Of a DNA stretch of 16,233 bases, positions 1 to 6,518 are shown piece after piece; the stretch's first letter is position 1; the number at the start of each line of letters is the position of its first letter. This stretch comes from Planctomycetota bacterium (GTDB taxonomy: Bacteria > Planctomycetota > Phycisphaerae > UBA1845 > PWPN01). The DNA lies in the NCBI GenBank assembly GCA_016209665.1, contig JACQVT010000577.1, forward strand, positions 1 through 16,233. Reading direction: 5' to 3'. A model generated the notes under the pieces. It saw only the letters and a program-made list of their open reading frames with translations. It ran no database searches and was not told where the DNA came from. The translations under genes and the position numbers were made by a program.

Positions 1-42
1 CGTGCAGCGGTCCAGATCAATCGTCATGCCCCATCTGGCCAT
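1..42 (-). CDS. 4Fe-4S ferredoxin-type subunit of a molybdoenzyme complex (N-terminal fragment)
   Basis: Only the first 14 codons are present, read from 42 down to 1, giving MARWGMTIDLDRCT. This matches the typical opening of the four-cluster ferredoxin subunits of CISM enzymes (PsrB/PhsB/TtrB/NrfC type), where an 'IDLDRCTGC' stretch supplies the first cluster cysteines. The last Cys seen would be the first ligand. The start is well supported: an AAGGAG Shine-Dalgarno lies about 9 nt before the ATG, and only 17 nt separate it from the stop of the upstream molybdoenzyme, so translation is probably coupled. In such complexes this subunit passes electrons between the catalytic subunit and a membrane quinone-reactive subunit (NrfD/PsrC type), which would be expected further downstream, outside the window. 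The assignment rests on a short peptide plus context. Confidence 0.72.
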   Translation of the reverse strand, partial: MARWGMTIDLDRCT

Positions 43-59
43 GCGCCGATCACTCCTTA

Positions 60-2465
60 TCATGCTTTACGCATCGCGACCCGAGTGGCGTTCCAGAACG
101 GACCCGAGGTCAGCCGGTCAGTGTGCGTTTCCACCAGTTTCGAGGGGTTCTGGCCGACACCATCACTCCACCTGCCTCCCCCCTCGTGACCCAGCCCCCA
201 CGGCATGGCCACCACGTCAGGCATGATTCCCTCGAACAGCTTGGCCCGGGTCTGCATCTTCCCCCGCCTCGAGGTGACGATCACGCTGTCGCCCTCGGCG
301 ATCCCCAGCCTCCTCGCCGTAACCGGGTTGATCTCGACCCAGCTTCCCCATCGTTCGCACATGATCGCTCCGCAGATATCCATGAGCCAGGGAACATTTA
401 CATCACGCAACCCAGCCAAGATCGCCAGCGGATAAACGTACAGACGCAGGGGGAAAGCATCGCCCGGTTCCGTCTCGTGAACCGGCTCGTAATGGGGCAG
501 GCATCGGATATCGTCTTCCAGCGCGCGGGGCCGTATCCGCTCGGCGATCACTACCGAATGGAACGCGAATCGCTGGGGCGGCGAACGGAATACCCGGTCC
601 CATTCGCGGTGATAATAGATCGGATCGGACCACCCTCCGCTCTCCACGATCTTGCCATAGAACGTATCAGCGCTGGTCTCGCGCGGGGGGCCCCACCCGC
701 TCCGTTCCAGCAGCCGGGTCCACCCGACCTCTTCCACCGGACCCAACGGCCCCCCCTGGCCCGACGCGTACAGCGTATCGTACGCTGCCCGCACAACCGC
801 CTGGGCGTCTTTATAAGGCAACGCCGATGCCATTCTTTCGCCCATTTGTCGCGCCAGTTCGAGAACCAAGTCGGCAGAAGCCGTTGTTCTCGAAAAGCCG
901 GCAATCACGGGTCGCCCGATGCTCACCGTCGGCTCGCCGGTCAGCGTGTGGCTCACATCGAGTTCCCACCGCGCCAGGAAGTGCTGGTCCGGGATAATCA
1001 GGTCCGCCCAGCGCGCCGAGTCATCCAGCCACGGAGACAGGCTCACCACAAACGGTACCTTGGCCAGAGCCTGCTTCATGCGCTCAGGGTAAGGGCTGTC
1101 GAACACAGGGTTCGCGCCGGCCAGCACCAGAACGTCGATGGGATAGGGCAGATCGGCCAGAATGCGTTCTGCCAGCAGGTGGGGCGCAGGCACAACATCC
1201 GCAAGCGGGTAGGTGGACGGATCCGCCTGGTCTATCCGCGGCCTGGCCAGGGCCGCCCGAGCAACCTCATCCGGCTCGGGAATGGGCTGGCTCAGCAGGT
1301 CGACATCCTGGAAGTGGGTCACGCCTCCGGGCACGTCGATGCTGCCCACCATGGCGTTCAGTGAGTGGATCGCCATACGATCGTAGCAACGCTGCGTGGA
1401 TATCCCCGAACCATCGTATCCCAGGGCCAAGGCGGGCTTGTACGTCGCAAATTCCCGGGCAAGACGGAAGATGGTTCCTTCCTCGACGCCGGTGATATCT
1501 GCCACCTTCGAAGGAGCATAGTCGCGGAGAACCAACCGGCGATAGCCGATCCGTTCCCCGGTCCCCTCGACCACCAGATCCTCGAAACCATGGGTGAGTT
1601 GCTCGACAAACTGACGGTCGTACAACCCTTCACTCAAGAGGACGTGAGCCAGGCCCAGTGCCAGGGCGCCTTCGGTGCCCGGGCGGATCGGGATCCACTC
1701 GTCGGCCTTTGCCCCCGTGATAGAAAGGCGCGGCTCAACGTGGACAATCCTTGGCCGAACGGCTCCGTGGCTCGTCCGTAGCGCCGCGAAAGCCCCACTT
1801 GCCTGGGCCGGAGACCAATGGGTGTCCAGCCACTGGCTGGCAAAGGACAAAACGTACCGCGTCCGTTCGAGGTCGTAGCCGACGGCCCGTTTCAGGCCCT
1901 GCATGGCCCAAACGGCCGGATAGACCTCGTGCCCTTCGGGAAAGGACCAGTCGATCAGGTTGTTGCTTCCGTAGCCCTGAAGGAAACGACCCCACAACAA
2001 GCGGTTCAGTCCCCGGTCGCCGTTGATCACCACGGCCACCCGGTGGGGACCCGAAGTCTCGCGGACCTCCCTGAGCTTCGCGGCAAGCCGTCGGATCGCT
2101 TCGGAACATCCGATCGGGCGATATCGTCCCGAACCTTTAGGACCGGCTAGGACTGCCGCCTCGGTCAGCCGATCCGGGTTGTATAACGTCTGGACCGCGG
2201 CCAGGGCCCGGGGGCACAGCCCCCCCCGGTTGACCGGGTGGGCGGGGTTGCCCGCGATCCCCACCACACGATTGTCTACCACGCGCACACGAAGTCCGCA
2301 TCCGCCCGGGCATTGCCGGCACGTAGTTGTCAGCGACCGTTCGACAGGTTCCGAGGGCGTACCCTCGGCACCGCCGTAAATCACCCCCGGCAACGAAAGG
2401 ACAGGTTTACTCAGAGCGCCGGAAGCGGTTCCGGCGATCAGAAACTCACGACGCGTCATCCGCAT
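60..2465 (-). CDS. Tat-exported molybdopterin oxidoreductase, catalytic subunit (CISM/DMSO reductase superfamily)
   Basis: An 801-residue Mo/W-bisPGD oxidoreductase. The N-terminus has a twin-arginine signal (TRREFLIAG, residues 4-12) followed by an Ala/Gly/Leu stretch, so it should be exported folded. An [4Fe-4S] motif follows: Cys49, Cys52, Cys56 and Cys84 (CxxCxxxCx27C). The C-terminal ~120 residues form a molydopterin-dinucleotide-binding domain (WVEINPVTARRLGIAEGDSV, then MPWGLGH). Start: the longest frame begins at 2567, but an in-frame ATG at 2465 has GGAG 8 nt upstream and begins just before the Tat motif; 2471 and 2459 are alternatives. The family includes polysulfide, thiosulfate, tetrathionate and arsenate reductases; the substrate cannot be told from sequence alone. 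Around residues 166-180, where the metal-ligand residue may lie, I see no Cys. It lies between a pentahaem cytochrome gene and a ferredoxin-subunit gene, probably in one operon. Confidence 0.9.
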   Translation of the reverse strand: MRMTRREFLIAGTASGALSKPVLSLPGVIYGGAEGTPSEPVERSLTTTCRQCPGGCGLRVRVVDNRVVGIAGNPAHPVNRGGLCPRALAAVQTLYNPDRLTEAAVLAGPKGSGRYRPIGCSEAIRRLAAKLREVRETSGPHRVAVVINGDRGLNRLLWGRFLQGYGSNNLIDWSFPEGHEVYPAVWAMQGLKRAVGYDLERTRYVLSFASQWLDTHWSPAQASGAFAALRTSHGAVRPRIVHVEPRLSITGAKADEWIPIRPGTEGALALGLAHVLLSEGLYDRQFVEQLTHGFEDLVVEGTGERIGYRRLVLRDYAPSKVADITGVEEGTIFRLAREFATYKPALALGYDGSGISTQRCYDRMAIHSLNAMVGSIDVPGGVTHFQDVDLLSQPIPEPDEVARAALARPRIDQADPSTYPLADVVPAPHLLAERILADLPYPIDVLVLAGANPVFDSPYPERMKQALAKVPFVVSLSPWLDDSARWADLIIPDQHFLARWELDVSHTLTGEPTVSIGRPVIAGFSRTTASADLVLELARQMGERMASALPYKDAQAVVRAAYDTLYASGQGGPLGPVEEVGWTRLLERSGWGPPRETSADTFYGKIVESGGWSDPIYYHREWDRVFRSPPQRFAFHSVVIAERIRPRALEDDIRCLPHYEPVHETEPGDAFPLRLYVYPLAILAGLRDVNVPWLMDICGAIMCERWGSWVEINPVTARRLGIAEGDSVIVTSRRGKMQTRAKLFEGIMPDVVAMPWGLGHEGGGRWSDGVGQNPSKLVETHTDRLTSGPFWNATRVAMRKA

Positions 2466-2473
2466 GTCCATTA

Positions 2474-2527
2474 CTCCGAAAGCAGCCGCAAGGGAACCGC
2501 TCTGACCCGTTAACCGGCTGCTTCCGG
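2474..2527 (-). promoter_or_regulatory. Intercistronic hairpin overlapping the Shine-Dalgarno of the molybdoenzyme gene
   Basis: In the minus-strand transcript, bases 2527-2515 pair with 2488-2476: a 13-bp stem with a single G-U wobble (2524/2479) and a 26-nt loop. The 3' arm ends inside the GGAG Shine-Dalgarno (2477-2474), so half of the ribosome site is paired when the hairpin forms. No U-run follows, so it is not an ordinary intrinsic terminator. It could tune translation of the molybdoenzyme relative to the cytochrome, or mark an mRNA processing or stabilising point. The pairing is seen directly; the role is inferred. Confidence 0.5.
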
Positions 2528-2588
2528 CATAGCGTGGTCCCTCACGCAGACCGTGAATAGACGGCAACTTCTATTCTGACACACGAGC

Positions 2589-3929
2589 CTAGCGACCGGT
2601 TCCTGGAACAGCCCGCTTTTGGGACGCAATCAGGATCTTCATCACTGTCGGCTCGGACACTTCCTTGTCCTCCCTCAGCTTCATCGTGCGCGTGGAGTAC
2701 TCGTAAAACAATGAGGCTCCGATCTGCCCCTCTGGAGATTGGATGTCACGGAAGGTCACCGAGACAGTCCGTTTCTCCTTGGGTTTCAGGCGAGTGTCAA
2801 TCTTGATTGAACGGGCCTCGAGGAACATCTCTTCCTCGAAGGCGATCGGGATCATCCTGTCATTCAGCAGGACCTTGGCGAACTCGATCCTCTGTTGTGC
2901 CACCACGCGCCCGCGGTCCATCAAGTTGACTTCCAATACCACTCGGTGACTCGGCAGACCCGTGGGCAGGCAGTGCCCGGCGCCCACGTTGTTGACGCTG
3001 ATCTGTACCAGCACGTTGCTCTGGCCAAGGCGCTCCACGCTCAAAACCTCTATGGTCGCCGCCTTGCGAACTTGTTCCAGATCGTGCGAGCCTGAAATGT
3101 CGTGGAGGTTGACCCCTTCACGCGCCGCGGCCGTCAGCCCCAACGAGACAATCCTTCCCTGAACGGGTACCATATGGCAGGCTTGGCAATGGGTCCCCTC
3201 CTCCGCGTAGGGGCTCGTTTTCCATTCACTGTACGTCTCCAGGATCGCTACCCCGTGATCGTTGCGATATTCGTGACAGACGGCGCAAAGCTCGGAACTG
3301 CTGTGCAGGCCCGAGTTCCTCACCCGGTGCGCAGGGGACTGCGCGTGCTTGAGCGGGCCATACTTGGTCTGCCCCACGTCCAGATCCATTTTCTGTTGTG
3401 GTGCGCCGAGATCGACGCTGCGCAGGCTGTGGCAGAAGTCGCATGTCACGCCTTCACGCGTAATCGGGCTTTCGGCGGCATAGTCCTGCGTCACGTGCAC
3501 GGTCGGGGCGTGACAGTTCAGGCACATTCGGGTGCGCTCCGACTGGTACACGGCCGTTCCCGCCCGGTACGCCGCCTGGAAGACGCCGTTGCTGAACGCG
3601 CGTGCGTGCATGGACTGTTGCCAGCAGGCGTGGATCGCCTGGTGGCATGCGCCGCAGACCTCCGCACTCGTGAATGTATCCGTTTCGACTTTCAAAACGG
3701 GCCCAACGAATGTGGTACTGCCGGTGTCTTTTGAATCATCGCCGCACCCCCCCGATACCATCAGGAAGGCGGTGAAGAGCCAGGCGTTCCTGCGAATGTG
3801 CGCGCCTCGAACCCCGGGCTCGATCAGCCCCGTTTCCGTCGGCCCTGACACTGCGCCCCTGCCAATCCCGTGCCACAGGATGCGAGTTGGATCCGCGCGA
3901 TCAACGACCGAAATCCTGAGCAGTGACAT
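2589..3929 (-). CDS. Pentahaem cytochrome c, probable lipoprotein (cytochrome c554-like)
   Basis: A 446-residue frame with five CxxCH haem c motifs at residues 92-96, 136-140, 163-167, 215-219 and 248-252, in the style of cytochrome c554-like multihaem proteins. The last ~190 residues lack haem motifs and look beta-rich; they include a GAGHCLPTG element near residue 315. An export signal lies at residues 46-62: RRNAWLFTAFLMVSGGC ends in a lipobox-like Cys62, followed by a charged GDDSKD stretch, so it is probably lipid-anchored outside the inner membrane. The start is uncertain. The ATG at 3929 leaves 45 residues before the signal and has a weak ribosome site; an in-frame GTG at 3851 with AGGGG just upstream gives a more normal signal length. 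It is followed by the Mo-oxidoreductase on the same strand, so it probably exchanges electrons with that complex. Confidence 0.88.
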   Translation of the reverse strand: MSLLRISVVDRADPTRILWHGIGRGAVSGPTETGLIEPGVRGAHIRRNAWLFTAFLMVSGGCGDDSKDTGSTTFVGPVLKVETDTFTSAEVCGACHQAIHACWQQSMHARAFSNGVFQAAYRAGTAVYQSERTRMCLNCHAPTVHVTQDYAAESPITREGVTCDFCHSLRSVDLGAPQQKMDLDVGQTKYGPLKHAQSPAHRVRNSGLHSSSELCAVCHEYRNDHGVAILETYSEWKTSPYAEEGTHCQACHMVPVQGRIVSLGLTAAAREGVNLHDISGSHDLEQVRKAATIEVLSVERLGQSNVLVQISVNNVGAGHCLPTGLPSHRVVLEVNLMDRGRVVAQQRIEFAKVLLNDRMIPIAFEEEMFLEARSIKIDTRLKPKEKRTVSVTFRDIQSPEGQIGASLFYEYSTRTMKLREDKEVSEPTVMKILIASQKRAVPGTGR

Positions 3930-4478
3930 GAATGCACCCGGCTTCCACCAAGCTTCCCATCAACCGCGGCGACGGGACAATTCCTGCCCTTCAAGAACGA
4001 TGGGACAAAATGAGAAGACTGTTTGTATATACCACCCGCTTCCGGTCCTGTCCACATAGTTTTTTCATTTCATGCTCCGCAATCCGCACCCGATGCTGCC
4101 CGAAGCGGCGTGTCACAGAACTGATACACCGCCTGCTCAGCGCTGTTGCTCGTGGCAAAAGAAAGGTCTCCATCGCGTTGCCACGAATTCCGTGATGACC
4201 TCGATCCTCGGCCTCGCGTCCCTCAGGGTTATATGCCTCCGTCTTCCATTCCCGGCCGCCCAAGCGGGAGTCTCACCAGCGGGGCGCCTTGAAGCGCGGA
4301 AACCGGGCAATCATCACGGACCCGTCGACGCCGGCGGGGCTTCAGCATGGCTGTACCGTAAGGGTCGCCCGAATCGCCCGAACACGCCGGATTGTCCGCA
4401 GACTCGGATTGTGGTAACGTAACCGGTGAATCTTCCAAATCGATTGTGGGCATCGCTGCCCGGAGGAGACAAGCGAAG
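3930..4478. other. Divergent intergenic region between the two multihaem cytochrome genes
   Basis: About 550 bp without a convincing gene. It contains the minus-strand promoter at 4026-4054 and an A/T-rich patch beside it. Facing the nonahaem gene there is only a weak sigma70-like match, TTGTCC (4392-4397), 17 nt, TAACGT (4415-4420), then a GGAGGAG ribosome site at 4462-4468. Frames in this stretch overlap one another on both strands and show no recognisable domain. Co-regulation of the two cytochrome genes from this region is plausible but not shown. Confidence 0.5.
4026..4054 (-). promoter_or_regulatory. Sigma70-type promoter for the cytochrome/molybdoenzyme operon
   Basis: Read on the minus strand: -35 TGGACA (4054-4049), a spacer of exactly 17 nt, and -10 TATATA (4031-4026). 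Upstream of the -35 is an A-rich stretch (GAAATGAAAAAACTATG, 4071-4055) that resembles an UP element. Transcription would start near 4019, about 90 nt before the ATG at 3929. The match is striking in such GC-rich DNA, but is unproven. Confidence 0.45.
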
Positions 4479-5576
4479 ATGTCGGCTCGCGACACTCGCG
4501 CATGGTGGCCAGAGTGGCTGGCCGGACTCGTCGCGCTGACAATCTTGCTTTCGGCAGAAGCCGTCTCATTGCCATCCGTTTCGGCGGACGAGGCGCATCG
4601 CGGCGGCAGTGCAAGCCAGCCGTCCGGCTCCCAACCGGCCGCCGGACTGAAGGGGGTGGCCAACCCCCACTGGTCGGCCGGCGGTTGTCGGTATTGCCAT
4701 CAGTTCGCCGGAGATAAGCCTCTCCCGATCAAGCGTGATCAGGTTGACGGGGTTTGCCTGGGGTGCCACGATGGCAAACAGGCGAGCCGCGAGTTCCACC
4801 CCGTCGGGCGTCTCTTCGCGGGAAAACAGATTGTTCAGCCCGAGGGTTGGCCGGCACCGCACGGCAGGCTGGGTTGCGTGACCTGCCACGACATTCTCCA
4901 CGGGTGTGAACACCACCAGCTCCGCCCCAGGCAGAACCCCGGGTTCCTTCGCGGCTACGAGGGGGGAAACCTGTTGGTCTTCTGCGCGCGTTGTCATGCC
5001 TCCACGGCTGAACAGAAGCGTTTCAATCCTCACGTCATGTTGGACAAAAACAACGCCTCGATTCCCCAGACCTGCTGGTTCTGCCATCGCTGGCATGAGC
5101 ATTCGCAGGAAGATGAAGTCGCCAACGCGGCGGCTTCCGAGGGGTGCGTGTTCTGTCATGGGCCCGACGAACTGGATTTTGCCGTTCGAAGCGGTCGACC
5201 GAAGCTGAGGGTAGACGAACCGGCCCTCTGTCTGAACTGCCATACGCACCATGTGGACTACTTCGAGCCGGGCCACATCGGAAGAACGGTGCCGGCTCAC
5301 ATCAAAACTCAGATGGTGAAAGCCGAGCGGCTGCCGCCGGGGCAAGCGGTTGATGCGGCCGGCTCGCCGCGAGCATCAGCCGCGAAACCTCGCCCAAGTC
5401 GCCTGCCCTTGGCTGGTGAAGACAAGGTCGTGTGCTCGACCTGTCACAATCCCCATCAGGAAGGCCTCTTTTCCCCCGCCAGCCCTCTCAGCTACGGGGC
5501 GATGCAGCACGGCACCCAGACCAACCGACTCCGCGGCCTAGGTAAGGCAGTGTGTCTTGGCTGTCACGATAAGTAG
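4479..5576 (+). CDS. Nonahaem cytochrome c, exported (doubled CxxCH type)
   Basis: A 365-residue protein with nine CxxCH motifs at residues 70, 93, 133, 169, 199, 223, 251, 319 and 359 (first Cys of each), the last only two residues from the end. Many His-rich neighbours (for example HRWHEHS after the fifth, HTHH at the seventh) could give bis-His haem ligation. The N-terminus has a signal peptide: hydrophobic core WLAGLVALTILLSAEAV and a likely cleavage after SVSA. An in-frame ATG at 4392 exists, but the ATG at 4479 has GGAGGAG 10 nt upstream and begins the signal peptide, so it is preferred. The 68-residue gap between haems 7 and 8 is a Pro/Ala-rich linker, perhaps dividing a seven-haem and a two-haem part. 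It is divergent from the pentahaem/CISM operon and is a likely periplasmic electron carrier for it. Confidence 0.9.
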   Translation: MSARDTRAWWPEWLAGLVALTILLSAEAVSLPSVSADEAHRGGSASQPSGSQPAAGLKGVANPHWSAGGCRYCHQFAGDKPLPIKRDQVDGVCLGCHDGKQASREFHPVGRLFAGKQIVQPEGWPAPHGRLGCVTCHDILHGCEHHQLRPRQNPGFLRGYEGGNLLVFCARCHASTAEQKRFNPHVMLDKNNASIPQTCWFCHRWHEHSQEDEVANAAASEGCVFCHGPDELDFAVRSGRPKLRVDEPALCLNCHTHHVDYFEPGHIGRTVPAHIKTQMVKAERLPPGQAVDAAGSPRASAAKPRPSRLPLAGEDKVVCSTCHNPHQEGLFSPASPLSYGAMQHGTQTNRLRGLGKAVCLGCHDK

Positions 5577-5659
5577 ACCGGTCACTCGCGACCGCTCTCG
5601 TCATCTGCTCGCACCGGTAGGTGCCTCATCGCCAAACCCTCTTCGCAAAGACACGGCGG

Positions 5660-5686
5660 AACATGCGCGCGGTTTGCGCGCATGTT
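5660..5686. terminator. Perfect 11-bp hairpin between convergent genes
   Basis: AACATGCGCGC (5660-5670), loop GGTTT, GCGCGCATGTT (5676-5686); with one bulged T the stem extends to GG/CC. It lies between the end of the nonahaem cytochrome (5576) and the end of the nitroreductase (5815), which face each other. There is only a short T run on the plus strand (5685-5687), so it may be a bidirectional or U-poor terminator, or a transcript-stabilising element. The rest of 5577-5814 shows nothing else that I can support. Confidence 0.45.
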
Positions 5687-5814
5687 TCCGGGCGGGAATG
5701 CGCTTGGCTTGCGGGCCATAGCAAGGCGGCCCGCCTTAGGACCGATCACCCTCCCGGCATCACCGTCCGCAACCGCGGCCCTACGCTTCTGGCCGGGACT
5801 TCCCCGGCGGGATC

Positions 5815-6477
5815 CTATTGCCTGGGATGTCCAAGTGGCAGCAGGTAAAGCACGCGATGACCTTTCGGAAGTTTCAGCGCCTCGGCGACTTGCTCGTCCT
5901 CGAAAGCTCCGATGGGCACGCCAGCAAGCCGCAGGGCGGTGGCTTGAAGAAGGACATTCTGGGCGACGTGACCGGCCTCCATGAAGCAGTAACGCTCCGC
6001 CCGATCGTGGTACTTGCGTGCCGTGCGCTCCACGACCGCGGCGATGATGATACAGATCGGTGCGTGTCCAATCGCTTCCTGGCCGAGAGCGGCTCGTTGA
6101 AGCGGTCGGCGATGATCGCCCGCGAGATGGTGCTCCAGCGAATGGTCCGTCGGACGATAACGGCTGACGCCTTCGGCAGTCACGACGTACAACTCGATGG
6201 GATACAGGGCCCCAGCCGACGGCGCCGCCCGCAAAGCCCCTTGCCGATCGGTGATCCCCTGTCCTGCCCAGCAGAGCTGGCCGACCTGCTCGATCGCCAA
6301 CGGGGCCTCAGCAAACTCTCTAGCCGTCCGCCGTCGCCGGATGGCTTCCTCGAGCGATACCGGTCCGGTCAACGCCGGTGCGGGCAGCGGCTTGTGCCTG
6401 CCGTTAGTGACCATCGCCAGCTCCTCGTTGGTGACCAGCATGACCACAACCACTCCGTGGAACCATGTGATCTTCAT
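5815..6477 (-). CDS. SagB/ThcOx-type nitroreductase-family oxidoreductase
   Basis: A 220-residue FMN-dependent oxidoreductase of the nitroreductase superfamily, SagB branch. Landmarks: VSLEEAIRRRRTAREF (residues 40-55), the FMN-phosphate-binding type arginine cluster; APSAGALYP (86-93 region), a SagB/ThcOx hallmark; YCFMEAGHVAQNVLLQA in the second half; and a LPKGHRVLYLLPLGHP C-terminus. The ATG at 6477 is preferred because GGAGG sits 8 nt upstream; a GTG lies one codon earlier. The N-terminus (KITWFHGVVVVMLV) is hydrophobic and could be a weak signal or anchor. Family members bound to YcaO cyclases oxidise azolines in peptide natural products, but stand-alone versions are common and of unknown substrate; no YcaO or precursor gene is visible here. 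It is the last gene of a three-gene operon, 41 nt after the beta-propeller gene. Confidence 0.85.
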   Translation of the reverse strand: MKITWFHGVVVVMLVTNEELAMVTNGRHKPLPAPALTGPVSLEEAIRRRRTAREFAEAPLAIEQVGQLCWAGQGITDRQGALRAAPSAGALYPIELYVVTAEGVSRYRPTDHSLEHHLAGDHRRPLQRAALGQEAIGHAPICIIIAAVVERTARKYHDRAERYCFMEAGHVAQNVLLQATALRLAGVPIGAFEDEQVAEALKLPKGHRVLYLLPLGHPRQ

Positions 6478-6518
6478 CACTCGGTCCTCCTGTCAGGAAC
6501 TCGTTCGGACCCTGAAGT

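Noticed and set aside
123..1364. A 413-codon plus-strand frame.
   Set aside because: Antisense to the molybdoenzyme, with low-complexity Arg/His/Pro-rich translation and no ribosome site of note.
4392..4478. N-terminal extension of the nonahaem cytochrome from an ATG at 4392.
   Set aside because: GGAGGAG at 4462-4468 and the signal peptide point to the ATG at 4479.
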